From Acidobacteriota bacterium (GTDB taxonomy: Bacteria > Acidobacteriota > Vicinamibacteria > Vicinamibacterales > CAVVIG01), in contig QHWJ01000250.1 in NCBI GenBank assembly GCA_003222535.1, positions 1-48,882 of the forward strand: DNA of 48,882 nucleotides, read 5' to 3'. The first letter of the stretch is position 1, and each line of letters starts with the position of its first letter. Position numbers and translations under genes: made by a program. The notes below the pieces were generated by a model. That model worked only from the letters and a program-made list of their open reading frames with translations. It was not told the DNA's origin and made no database searches. This document shows, in pieces, positions 41,378-48,882 of this stretch.

Positions 41378-42058
41378 TTGAACGGAGAACGTGAGCCCCT
41401 CTTTCCGTCCGTGGGCCTGCTAGACCGCCTCGCCCCGCGTAAAAGCGAGACCGACGCCCCTGTACCGGGACCGTCGGCCCCCGCCGTCGATCCCGTCTTT
41501 GGCACCAAAGCGCTGCGTAAGTTTCTCTCCTGCCTGACGTCGCGCGAGTTGCCGGTGCTGATCGACGTCGGGCCGGTCGTCGGCAGCAACGTCACGTTTT
41601 TCGGGGAGCAGCTCGGCTGCAAGATTTTCGTCGAGGACATCTTCGCCGACGTCGATCGTCACGTCCGCGACGGCAAGCTCGCCGCGCTGCCTGCGTTTCT
41701 GAAGAAGCGCTTCCCACAAGGGAGCGGCGGCGTCGACGGCATCCTGTGTTGGGATCTCGTCGACTACCTCGATCGTCCGGCCGCGCAGGAGTTGGCCGCC
41801 GAGTTGACTCGCGTCCTCCGGCCCGAAGGCGCGCTGCTGGGATTCTTCGGGACGGCGCAGCCGCGCGACACCAGGTACACCAAGTTCATCATCGTCGACG
41901 AAATGAACTTGAAGCACCGCAGCTATCCCGCGGCGCGGGGACGTCAGGCGATCCTGCTCAACCGGGACATCATCCGGCTCTTTGCGGGGCTTCGCGTCAC
42001 CGATTCATTTCTCCTCCAGAACAACCTGCGCGAGATCCTCTTCAGGAAGCCCGCCTAG
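41378..42058 (+). CDS. class I SAM-dependent methyltransferase-like protein
   Basis: About 226 residues. A Rossmann-type start (LPVLIDVGPVVGSNVTFF), an acidic strand end (CKIFVEDIFAD), then WDLVDYLDRPAAQELAAELTRVLRPEGALLGFF are the order of motifs I to post-III of class I methyltransferases. Motif I is poor in Gly (DVGPVVGSN), so SAM binding is not certain. The TTG at 41378 is the longest reading; a GTG at 41411 (GLLDRLAPRK) is an equally good start, and neither has a clear Shine-Dalgarno. It lies downstream of the bactofilin gene, so a role in cell envelope or polarity is possible but unproven. Confidence 0.7.
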   Translation: MNGEREPLFPSVGLLDRLAPRKSETDAPVPGPSAPAVDPVFGTKALRKFLSCLTSRELPVLIDVGPVVGSNVTFFGEQLGCKIFVEDIFADVDRHVRDGKLAALPAFLKKRFPQGSGGVDGILCWDLVDYLDRPAAQELAAELTRVLRPEGALLGFFGTAQPRDTRYTKFIIVDEMNLKHRSYPAARGRQAILLNRDIIRLFAGLRVTDSFLLQNNLREILFRKPA

Positions 42059-42086
42059 CAGAATTGGAGAATCGCAGAATTGCAGG
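42059..42086. repeat. mini short-word array, AGAATTGC/AGAATCGC
   Basis: Three 8-mer words (AGAATTGG, AGAATCGC, AGAATTGC) follow directly after the methyltransferase stop, in the 79-bp gap before the SAM hydrolase gene. It looks like a small or nascent member of the array class. Confidence 0.55.
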
Positions 42087-42137
42087 AAGGAAAGGCTCGA
42101 GGGAGTGCAATCCGGCAAATTTCGTTAAGCTACACGG

Positions 42138-42929
42138 ATGGCCCGGCCGGTCATCGCCCTGCTCACCGACTTTGGCACGCGCGACCACTACGCCGGCACG
42201 ATGAAAGGGGTCGCGCTGGGCATCTGTCCCGACGCGACGCTCGTCGACATCTCTCACGAGGTGCCGGCACACGACGTCGTCGGCGGCGCCCTCGAGCTGG
42301 CGGCCGCATATCGTTACTTTCCGGCCGGCACGATCTTCCTCGTCGTCGTGGATCCGGGCGTCGGCTCCACGCGCCGCGGCATCGCCGCGGAGGCGGGCGA
42401 GTACAAGTTCGTCGCGCCCGACAATGGGGTGCTCACCGCCGTGCTCGACGAGCATCCGCCGAAGCGCGTCGTCGAGCTGACCGAGCGACGGTACGCGCGC
42501 CCGACCGTGAGCCGGACCTTCGAGGGGCGCGATCGCTTCGCACCGGCGGCGGCCTGGCTGGCCAAAGGCATCGATCTCGCCGCGCTTGGCAGACCCGCCG
42601 GCGCCGTGCAACACGTCGCCATCCCGCAGCCACAAATCGGGACCGATCGGATCGAGGGGCAGGTCGTGCGCGTCGATCGATTCGGCAACCTGATAACCAA
42701 CATCGATCGCAAGACGTTCGAGAAGCTGGCCGACGGTCCACTCGACATCCGGGCCGGAACACATCAGGTGTCGAGGGTCGTGTCCACATACGCGGATGCG
42801 TCGCCCGGCGACGTCTTCGCCCTCTTCGGCAGTACCGACCACCTCGAGATTGTGGCGAACGGCGCGAGCGCCGCCGCCGCACTCGATTTGGGTCGCGGCG
42901 CGTCCGTGCACGTCGCGCGCCGCGCGTGA
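42138..42929 (+). CDS. S-adenosyl-L-methionine hydrolase (SAM hydroxide adenosyltransferase, DUF62)
   Basis: A 263-residue protein of the DUF62 family, related to chlorinase and fluorinase but using water: SAM is converted to adenosine and methionine. The N-terminal LLTDFGTRDHYAGTMKG, DPGVGSTRRG, APDNGVLTAVL and the C-domain RVDRFGNLITNI are the family motifs. It probably controls SAM levels; the in vivo role of the family is poorly defined. The ATG has no strong Shine-Dalgarno. A TAGGTC-type array separates it from the acyl-CoA dehydrogenase gene. Confidence 0.9.
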   Translation: MARPVIALLTDFGTRDHYAGTMKGVALGICPDATLVDISHEVPAHDVVGGALELAAAYRYFPAGTIFLVVVDPGVGSTRRGIAAEAGEYKFVAPDNGVLTAVLDEHPPKRVVELTERRYARPTVSRTFEGRDRFAPAAAWLAKGIDLAALGRPAGAVQHVAIPQPQIGTDRIEGQVVRVDRFGNLITNIDRKTFEKLADGPLDIRAGTHQVSRVVSTYADASPGDVFALFGSTDHLEIVANGASAAAALDLGRGASVHVARRA

Positions 42930-42951
42930 TAGGATTTGCCGCTTCTATTCG

Positions 42952-43054
42952 GTCGTGTAAGTCGCGTGGGTTGCGTAGGTAGGGCGCGCACGTCCTGACC
43001 TACCGGGCCTACCCAACCCACGCGACCCACGAGACCTACGAGACCTACGAGACC
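42952..43054. repeat. inverted short-word array, TAGGTC/GAGACCTAC family
   Basis: GTCGCGTGGGTT (42961-42972) and AACCCACGCGAC (43015-43026) are perfect 12-bp inverted repeats. The right side continues with GAGACCTAC words up to the ATG of the next gene. No Shine-Dalgarno remains between the array and that start codon. Confidence 0.9.
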
Positions 43055-44278
43055 ATGATTGATTTCAGCCTGTCGGAAGAACACCACCTCCTCGAGCAGT
43101 CGATCCGCGAATGGGGCGCGCGCGAGGTGACGCCGTTCATCAGGGAGAACGATCGCCGGCACCATTTCGATCGCGAGCGCATTCTCGGCGGGATGGCGGC
43201 GCTTGGCCTGCTCGGCATCTCGGTGCCGCAACAGTACGGAGGCGCCGGGATGGACTACATCTCTCTGGGTGTTGCGAGCGAGGAGCTCGAGTATCTGGAC
43301 ACGTCGCTTCGCGTGATCATGTCGGTGCATGCAGGCCTGAACTGCCTGTCGCTGCTCACGTGGGGCACCGAGGACCAGAAACGGCGCTATCTGGTGCCGC
43401 AGGCTCAGGGGAAGAAACTCTCCGGCTACGGCCTCACCGAGCCCGGCGCCGGCAGCGACGCCCGCGCCATCCAGACGACGGCGATCAAGAAGGGCGATCG
43501 ATATGTGCTGAACGGCGAGAAAAGCTGGATCTCGCTGGCGGACGTCGCCGACAACTTCATGGTCATTGCGTGGACGGATCTCGAGAAAAAGAAGCAGGGC
43601 GATCCGTCCGGCATGACCGCCTTCATCGTCGAGCGCACGTTCAAGGGCTTTTCGAGCGGCCCGATGAAGGAGAAGTGGGGCATCCTCGCGGGCAACACCG
43701 GCTTCTTCAAGATGGACGATGTCGACGTGCCGGAAGAGAACGTGCTCGGCCGCGTCGGCGAGGGGTTCAAGATTGCGATGTTCGCGCTCGATCAGGGACG
43801 CTTCACCGTGGCTGCGGGCGCGACCGGGCTGATTCGCGCGTGCCGGGACGCCAGCGTGAAGTACGCGAAGGAGCGCAAGACCTTCGGCGTCGAGATCGGC
43901 CGGCACCAGCTCGTGAAGGAAATGATCGCGCAGATGGAGTCCGACTATCAGTCGGCGCGGCTCCTCTGGCTGCGGTCCGGATGGCTCAAGAACCACGGCA
44001 TGCGGAACACGCGCGAGACCGGGCTCGCCAAGTGGTTCGCCACCGTGGCCTCCGAGCGCGCGGCAGGCGACGCGGTGCAGATTCACGGTGCGAACGGCTA
44101 CTCGGACGAGTACCCGGTCGGCCGCTTCTACCGGAACTGCAAGGGCGCGGTCATCTACGAAGGCACGCGCGAGATTCACAAGGTGATGCAGGCGGACTAC
44201 CTGCTCGGCTACCGGGTGGACCGGCCGACCCGTTGCGAGTTGCCAGCTTACAGTGAAATGACCAAGTCTAAAGTTTGA
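43055..44278 (+). CDS. acyl-CoA dehydrogenase
   Basis: A 407-residue FAD enzyme that introduces the alpha,beta double bond into an acyl-CoA. The three-domain family pattern is clear: the helical N-domain (FSLSEEHHLLEQSIREW), the middle beta-domain with YGLTEPGAGSDA and NGEKSWIS, and the C-domain with the catalytic Glu369 in YEGTREI. Glutaryl-, isovaleryl- or short-chain substrates are possible. The ATG follows the GAGACCTAC array directly, without a Shine-Dalgarno. The last few residues (EMTKSKV) are encoded by the start of the next array, so its natural C-terminus may have been altered. Confidence 0.93.
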   Translation: MIDFSLSEEHHLLEQSIREWGAREVTPFIRENDRRHHFDRERILGGMAALGLLGISVPQQYGGAGMDYISLGVASEELEYLDTSLRVIMSVHAGLNCLSLLTWGTEDQKRRYLVPQAQGKKLSGYGLTEPGAGSDARAIQTTAIKKGDRYVLNGEKSWISLADVADNFMVIAWTDLEKKKQGDPSGMTAFIVERTFKGFSSGPMKEKWGILAGNTGFFKMDDVDVPEENVLGRVGEGFKIAMFALDQGRFTVAAGATGLIRACRDASVKYAKERKTFGVEIGRHQLVKEMIAQMESDYQSARLLWLRSGWLKNHGMRNTRETGLAKWFATVASERAAGDAVQIHGANGYSDEYPVGRFYRNCKGAVIYEGTREIHKVMQADYLLGYRVDRPTRCELPAYSEMTKSKV

Positions 44279-44316
44279 AGTCTGAAGTCAGACTTCCGAC
44301 TTCGGACTTCAGACTT
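44264..44316. repeat. inverted short-word array, AAGTCTG family
   Basis: AAGTCTGAAGTC (44278-44289) and GACTTCAGACTT (44305-44316) are perfect 12-bp inverted repeats with a 15-nt loop that also contains the word. The left edge forms the last codons of the acyl-CoA dehydrogenase gene. The right edge lies 2 nt before the glpX ATG. Confidence 0.92.
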
Positions 44317-44318
44317 AT

Positions 44319-45317
44319 ATGGATTCAGATCTTTCGCTCGAGTTCTTGAGAGTGGTCGAACAGGCGGCCATCGCGTGCGCGCACACGATGGGGCAGGGCG
44401 ATCGTCACAAATCCGACCAGGCCGCCGTCGAGGCGATGCGCCGGGTGATGGACACCGTGCCAATCGATGGCACCATCGTGATCGGCGAAGGGGAGCGCGA
44501 CGAGGCGCCGATGCTCTATATCGGCGAGAAGGTCGGCATGGTCAACGCGAAGGACATCGCGGGAACGAGGCCCATCCGCTTCACCGAGGTCGACATCGCA
44601 GTCGATCCGCTCGAGGGAACGAACCTGTGCGCCACCGGGGCAGCCAACGCGATTGCGGTTCTTGCGGCGTCGAACCGGGGGGGATTGCTGCACGCTCCCG
44701 ACCTCTACATGGAGAAGCTCGTCGTCGGTCCCAGCTCGAAGGGCATCGTGAGCCTGGACGCGCCGGTTCACGAAAACCTGAGGGCGATCGCCGGCTCTCT
44801 GGGCCGCCGCGTCGAGGACCTCGTGGTCGTCGTCCTCGATCGGGAACGTCATGAAAAGCTGATCGCCGACATCCGCGCCACGGGCGCCCGCATTCGATTG
44901 ATCGGCGATGGCGATCTGTCAGCCGGGATCGCCGCCGCGGTCGTCGGCTCCGGCGTCCACGCGGTGATGGGCATCGGCGGCGCGCCCGAGGGCGTGCTCA
45001 CCGCGGCCGCGATGCGCTGCTTGAACGGCGAGATCTTCGCGCGCCTGGTCGTCAGCAAGCCGGAGCACGAGGAACGCTGCCGCGCGATGGGCATCACCGA
45101 TTTCAAGAAGGTGTACCGCTCGAAGGATCTCGCGCCAGGAGAGCAGATCATCTTCGCGGCGACCGGCGTCACCGACGGCGCGCTGATGCGCGGTGTCCGC
45201 TTCTTCGGCGACGGCATCCGCACCGGCTCGGTGATCATGCAGAACGAGCCGCACCAGATCCGCTTCATCGACAGCATTCACGTCGCGTCCGCGACCGACG
45301 TCAAGATACATTTCTGA
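44319..45317 (+). CDS. glpX: fructose-1,6-bisphosphatase, class II
   Basis: A 332-residue metal-dependent phosphatase of gluconeogenesis that converts fructose 1,6-bisphosphate to fructose 6-phosphate. The family motifs [31 protein letters not shown] and [15 protein letters not shown] are present in the usual order. The length is normal for GlpX. The ATG is 2 nt after the right arm of an inverted array, so no Shine-Dalgarno is available. With glgA in the window it fits storage-polysaccharide and sugar synthesis, though the genes are not adjacent. Confidence 0.94.
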   Translation: MDSDLSLEFLRVVEQAAIACAHTMGQGDRHKSDQAAVEAMRRVMDTVPIDGTIVIGEGERDEAPMLYIGEKVGMVNAKDIAGTRPIRFTEVDIAVDPLEGTNLCATGAANAIAVLAASNRGGLLHAPDLYMEKLVVGPSSKGIVSLDAPVHENLRAIAGSLGRRVEDLVVVVLDRERHEKLIADIRATGARIRLIGDGDLSAGIAAAVVGSGVHAVMGIGGAPEGVLTAAAMRCLNGEIFARLVVSKPEHEERCRAMGITDFKKVYRSKDLAPGEQIIFAATGVTDGALMRGVRFFGDGIRTGSVIMQNEPHQIRFIDSIHVASATDVKIHF

Positions 45318-45368
45318 CGGACTCCACAATCCGCAATCGAATCCGGAATCCGCAATCCGCAACGCGCA
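45318..45368. repeat. short-word array, AATCCGC words
   Basis: Seven-mer words AATCCGC, AATCGA, ATCCGGA and AACGCGC run in one orientation right after the glpX stop. The reading frame of the next gene is open through the whole array, so the array may encode its first residues. Confidence 0.75.
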
Positions 45369-45394
45369 AGACGAGTGACGCCTGGCGGCGCAAC

Positions 45395-46567
45395 GTGTAC
45401 GCCGTCACGGCGGCGAGCTTCCTGGGCTACACCGGCTTCACGCTGGTGATGCCGTTTCTTCCGCTCTTCATCGGCCAGCTCGGGGTGACCGACGTCGGTC
45501 GCATCGCCATGTGGACCGGTCTGAGCCTCGGCGTGACGCCGGGGCTCACGGCGCTGCTCGCGCCCGCGTGGGGGCGGCTGGGCGATCGCTACGGCCGCAA
45601 GATCATGGTGGAGCGATCGATGATCAGCTTCGTCGTGCTGATGGCGGCGATGGCCTTCGTGACGCGCGCGTGGCACGTGCTCGCGCTGCGCGCCGTGCAG
45701 GGGCTCTTCGCCGGATACGGATCGTTGTCGGTGGCGATGGCGGCGGAGTCGGCGCCGCGGGATCGCATGCCGTCGGCGATTGGCGCCGTGCAGACCGCCC
45801 AGCGGATCGGGCCGGCGGTCGGCCCGCTGATCGGCGGCGTGCTGGCGGGGCTCGCCGGCTTGCGTCGCGCGTTCGTCGCCACGGCCATGTTCTACGCCGC
45901 AGGGCTCGTGCTCGTCCACCTCATGTACGATGAGCGGGCGACGCATGCTCAACCCGCGGATGCACCCGAGACCGGCCGCGTGGGGTTGCGCAACGTCCTC
46001 GCGTTTCAGAACTTCATCCTGATGCTGGGCGTTATCTTCGGGCTGCAGTTCGTCGATCGCAGCTTCGGACCGGTGCTGCCGCTGTACGTGGAACAGGTGG
46101 GCGTGACGCACGCGCGCGTACCCCTCGTCTCCGGCGCGCTCTTCTCGATCATGGCGCTCACAGGCGCACTGGGTCACCACTTCTGCGGCAAACTGCTGAA
46201 GCGCTGCTCGAGCCGCATCGTCATCAGCGGCGGCGCAGCGCTCGCAGCCGCAGGCTCGGGTCTCCTCGGTCTGTCAGGGCACTTCTGGATCATGGGCGCC
46301 GCGGCGGTGCTGCTCGGCATCGGGATCGGCGCCGCAATGACCGCGTCCTTCAGTGCCGCCGGCTCCGTCATCCCTCCCGCGGCGCACGGTGCGGGCTTCG
46401 GCGTGCTCACGAGCGCGTCGCTGGTGGGGATGGCCAGCAGCCCGTTCGTCGCGGGGTGCCTCGGCGGCACCTCGATCCGGATCGTGTTCGCGGTCGACAT
46501 CGCGATGATGGCGCTGCTCGCGGCGGTGGTGTATCGAACGATGACCGAAACGGTCCCTGGTCCTTAG
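45395..46567 (+). CDS. major facilitator superfamily transporter, start uncertain
   Basis: At least 390 residues with about 12 membrane helices. The loop 2-3 motif is present (GRLGDRYGRKIMVER), as are a helix-5-like motif (GPAVGPLIGG) and a central loop (DERATHAQPADAPETG). It is probably a drug or metabolite exporter. The GTG at 45395 falls at the beginning of the first helix and omits the usual AWRRN lead-in, which is encoded just upstream. No ATG, GTG or TTG precedes it; the frame is open back to a CTG that overlaps the glpX stop (CTGA at 45314-45317). The true start therefore probably lies in or before the array. The last codons (TVPGP) are array sequence too. Confidence 0.85.
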   Translation: MYAVTAASFLGYTGFTLVMPFLPLFIGQLGVTDVGRIAMWTGLSLGVTPGLTALLAPAWGRLGDRYGRKIMVERSMISFVVLMAAMAFVTRAWHVLALRAVQGLFAGYGSLSVAMAAESAPRDRMPSAIGAVQTAQRIGPAVGPLIGGVLAGLAGLRRAFVATAMFYAAGLVLVHLMYDERATHAQPADAPETGRVGLRNVLAFQNFILMLGVIFGLQFVDRSFGPVLPLYVEQVGVTHARVPLVSGALFSIMALTGALGHHFCGKLLKRCSSRIVISGGAALAAAGSGLLGLSGHFWIMGAAAVLLGIGIGAAMTASFSAAGSVIPPAAHGAGFGVLTSASLVGMASSPFVAGCLGGTSIRIVFAVDIAMMALLAAVVYRTMTETVPGP

Positions 46568-46799
46568 TGCTTGGTTAACGGTCCCTGGTCCTTAGTGCTT
46601 GGTTCCTGGTCCGTCCCTGGTCCTTGGTCCGTCCCTGGTCCTTGGTCCGTCCCTGGTCCAACGTCCGTCCTTGGGTCCCGTGTCCCGTCCCTGCGCCCCG
46701 GTTCCCAGGTCGTCCGGGGTCCCAGGCCGCCCACGGACCAAGGACGAAGGCCCGAGGACGGACCAAGTACCAAGCACCAAGCACCAGGGACCATCGATA
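46552..46799. repeat. inverted short-word array, GGTCCCTGGTCCTT family (248 bp)
   Basis: The array starts inside the last codons of the MFS gene. The segment 46552-46575 is repeated exactly at 46580-46603, an offset of 28 bp. Many GTCCCTGGTCCTTG words follow. From about 46735 the complement appears (GGACCAAGGAC, CAAGCACCAAGCACCAGG). The array ends 8 nt before the tsaC ATG. It is one of the longest arrays here. Confidence 0.92.
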
Positions 46800-46807
46800 A
46801 TGTCCCG

Positions 46808-47470
46808 ATGCGCCGTGTCTCAGTGGATCCGCAGTCACCGCAGCGCGATGCGATTCAGGAAGCCGCCAAATGGATTCTGGCCGGCGGCATCGTGGCGCTA
46901 CCGACCGATACGCTGTACGGCCTCGCCGCCGATCCGTGTTCCGCCGAGGCCGTCGCGCGCGTCTTCGCGGTGAAGGGACGCGTCGCCGAACGGGCGCTGC
47001 CGCTCATCGCCGCCGATGCGACACAAGTCGCGACGCATCTGGGCCGGCTGCCCGCAAGGGCGCACTCTCTCGCGGAACGATTCTGGCCGGGACCGTTGAC
47101 GCTGCTTGTGGCGGCGCCGCCCGGTCTGGCACGAGCCGTCACCGGCGGGACCGGCAAAGTCGGCGTGCGCGTGCCACGGGATCATGTCGCGCGGGAAATC
47201 TGCCGGGCGTGCGGCCGCCCGATCACGGCGACCAGCGCGAACGTGAGCGGAGAGCCGGCGACCTCGGATCCCGATTGCGTTGAGCGGACACTCGGCGATC
47301 GGATCGATTTGTTGATCGACGCCGGACCGACGCCGGGAGGCGCCGCGTCGACGATCGTCGACGTGGCGGGCGCCGAGCCGGTGCTGGTGCGCGGCGGCGC
47401 CATTTCGTGGGATGAGATTCAGGCATGGCTGGACAGCGATTACCGGGAACATCGGGCCGGCCGGGCGTAG
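46808..47470 (+). CDS. tsaC: threonylcarbamoyl-AMP synthase (YrdC/YwlC/Sua5 family)
   Basis: A 220-residue enzyme that makes threonylcarbamoyl-AMP from threonine, bicarbonate and ATP for the t6A37 modification of tRNAs reading ANN codons. The motifs GGIVALPTDTLYGLAADP (with the KGR that follows at about 60), WPGPLTLLV, GVRVPRD and TSANVSGEPA are those of the family. The C-terminal Sua5 domain is absent. The ATG at 46808 is chosen because upstream sequence is repeat; no properly spaced Shine-Dalgarno is seen. It overlaps hflX by 46 bp. Confidence 0.93.
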   Translation: MRRVSVDPQSPQRDAIQEAAKWILAGGIVALPTDTLYGLAADPCSAEAVARVFAVKGRVAERALPLIAADATQVATHLGRLPARAHSLAERFWPGPLTLLVAAPPGLARAVTGGTGKVGVRVPRDHVAREICRACGRPITATSANVSGEPATSDPDCVERTLGDRIDLLIDAGPTPGGAASTIVDVAGAEPVLVRGGAISWDEIQAWLDSDYREHRAGRA

Positions 47471-48717
47471 CCCGACGGGAGCGGGCCGCGCTGGTCGGCC
47501 TGATTGCCGGCCGTGCCCGGCGGCTCGACGCGGATCGATCGCTCGACGAGCTCGCCGGCCTCGCGCAGGCGGCGGGGGGCGACATCGTGCTGCGCGTGCT
47601 GCAGGAGCGGCCGAAGCCGGATCCGTCGACTTTTCTGGGCGCCGGCAAGATTCAGATGCTCGCGGCGTCGGCCGCCGAGACCGACGTCGACGTGGTCATC
47701 TTCGACAACGAGCTGACGCCGGCGCAGCTCCGGCAGGTCGAAGAAAAAGTCGGCCGCAAGGTCGTCGACCGGACTCAGCTCATCCTCGATATCTTCGCGC
47801 GCCGCGCCCGGACGCGCGAGGGCAAGCTGCAGGTGGAGCTGGCACAGCTGAAATATCTGCTGCCGCGCCTCGTCGGCGCCAGCACGGCGCTGTCGCGGCT
47901 CGGCGGCGGCATCGGCACACGCGGGCCCGGCGAAACCAAGCTCGAAACCGACCGCCGGCGCATTCGCACGCGCATTCACGCCGTCTCGGAGGATATCGAG
48001 CACGTCCGGAAGCGCCGCGCCCAGTCGCGCGAGCGCCGGCACAAGGCTTCGGTGCCCACGGTGGCGCTCGTCGGCTACACCAACGCGGGCAAGACGACGC
48101 TCTTCAACGTGCTGACGCGCGCCGACGCGGAGGCCTCGGACGCGCTCTTCGTGACGCTGGATCCGCTCATCCGACCGGTGCGCCTTCCCGACAGCCGGGA
48201 ACTGCTCGTCGCCGACACGGTCGGCTTCATCGATCGGCTGCCGCACGCGCTGGTGGCGGCATTTCGGGCGACGCTCGAGGAGACCGTTGACGCCGACCTT
48301 GCGCTGCACATCATTGACGCCGCCGCTCCGGATCGCGACCGACGGATGAGCGCCGTCCGTCAAGTGCTCGAGGAGGTCGGCGCCGTCAACCTTCCGCTCC
48401 TCGACGTCTACAACAAGTGCGACGCGCTGACCTTCGACGAGCGGCGCCGCCTGCAGGATCAGGACCCGTCTGCGCTGTGCGTCTCGGCGCTCAACGGCCA
48501 GGGAATTGACGAGCTGGTCGAAACCATGACGTCCCGCCTGGCGCTCGACGTTCAACGGGTGACGTTGACGTTCGACCCTGACAGCGCCTCTGATCGCGAT
48601 CGGATCGCCCGCGTCTACCGCCATGCCCGCGTCGCGCTGCACGAAACGCGTGACGGACAGGTGTCGATCGTGGCGGACGTGCCGCGCCGGCTTCTCGGTC
48701 GTCTCGGCCATGTTTAG
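47425..48717 (+). CDS. hflX: ribosome-splitting GTPase HflX
   Basis: A 430-residue GTPase that binds the 50S subunit and splits stalled ribosomes. The HflX N-domain ends with the signature GGIGTRGPGETKLE (161-174) and a coiled-coil stretch. The G domain has G1 GYTNAGKT (217-224), G3 DTVGFIDRLPH and G4 NKCD; G5 is probably VSALNG. The ATG at 47425 lies within the tsaC gene (46-bp overlap), so translation is probably coupled. The C-terminal extension (about 60 residues) is as in longer HflX proteins. Confidence 0.94.
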   Translation: MAGQRLPGTSGRPGVARRERAALVGLIAGRARRLDADRSLDELAGLAQAAGGDIVLRVLQERPKPDPSTFLGAGKIQMLAASAAETDVDVVIFDNELTPAQLRQVEEKVGRKVVDRTQLILDIFARRARTREGKLQVELAQLKYLLPRLVGASTALSRLGGGIGTRGPGETKLETDRRRIRTRIHAVSEDIEHVRKRRAQSRERRHKASVPTVALVGYTNAGKTTLFNVLTRADAEASDALFVTLDPLIRPVRLPDSRELLVADTVGFIDRLPHALVAAFRATLEETVDADLALHIIDAAAPDRDRRMSAVRQVLEEVGAVNLPLLDVYNKCDALTFDERRRLQDQDPSALCVSALNGQGIDELVETMTSRLALDVQRVTLTFDPDSASDRDRIARVYRHARVALHETRDGQVSIVADVPRRLLGRLGHV

Positions 48718-48718
48718 T

Positions 48719-48882
48719 CCCTGGTTCCCGGTCCTTCGTGCCTGGTCCGTCCAGGGTCCTTTGTGCGCTGATCAAGGAACAGGCACAAGAACGGACCGTG
48801 GACTTGGAACGGACCAAGGACCAAGGACCAAGGAGGGACCAAGGACCAAGGACGGATCAAGCACCAAGCACCAAGAACAAAG
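48719..48882. repeat. inverted short-word array, GGTCCCTGGTCC family, cut by window end
   Basis: Starting at the hflX stop codon, GTCCCTGGTTCCCGGTCCTT-type words are followed from about 48776 by complementary words (AACGGACC, ACCAAGGACCAAGGACC, AGCACCAAGCACCAAG). It has the same word family and arm order as the array at 46552. Its right end lies beyond the window. Confidence 0.9.

Noticed and set aside
46571-46807. Gly/Pro/Trp/Ser-rich extension of TsaC
   Set aside because: It is the GGTCCCTGG array read as codons; family members start near 46808.

Overview
The window is a high-GC bacterial chromosome segment with no phage, plasmid, insertion-sequence or CRISPR genes. Its gene families point to Acidobacteriota, probably the Vicinamibacteria: three Oar-like TonB-dependent receptors with carboxypeptidase-regulatory plug domains, a VWFA-related secreted protein, two sulfatase-like/TPR proteins, and many short intergenic repeats. 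This placement is inference; no rRNA gene is present to test it.

Layout. 1-4426: a partial gene, a small lipoprotein, a secreted alpha/beta hydrolase, a membrane-anchored protein and an MFS exporter. 4872-6250: a PRC-barrel protein, a structured repeat, tRNA-Lys(TTT) and a response regulator. 6230-10928 (minus strand): a tightly coupled operon reading response regulator, hemE, hemH, hemG, arginase. 11078-13838: a nuclease-like/basic-tail pair and a VWFA protein. 14214-20820 (minus): a lipoprotein, one intact TonB receptor and one broken one. 21014-24578: an M20 peptidase and a 5'-truncated sulfatase-like/TPR gene. 24733-33231: a membrane protein, a D,D-carboxypeptidase, an FdhE-like protein, a third TonB receptor and an intact sulfatase-like/TPR protein. 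33326-48717: mostly housekeeping genes: radical SAM/B12, glgA, trxA, trxB, mnmA, iscS, bactofilin, a methyltransferase-like protein, SAM hydrolase, acyl-CoA dehydrogenase, glpX, MFS, tsaC, hflX.

Some neighbours plausibly work together. HemE, HemH and HemG are late heme-pathway enzymes. IscS supplies the sulfur that MnmA puts on tRNA, and tRNA-Lys(TTT) is a typical MnmA substrate. TrxB reduces TrxA. TsaC makes the t6A precursor.

The most striking non-coding feature is a set of at least 17 intergenic arrays of 7-10 nt words. Many are arranged as direct repeats followed by their reverse complement. They lie mostly 3' of genes, replace the leader of several genes, and one includes a start codon in a 26-bp perfect inverted repeat. 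Related sequences interrupt and apparently truncate a coding gene. A second notable item is a hairpin-rich element present twice (5265-5431 and 40413-40715), which may be a HEARO/omega-RNA-like non-coding RNA without its protein.
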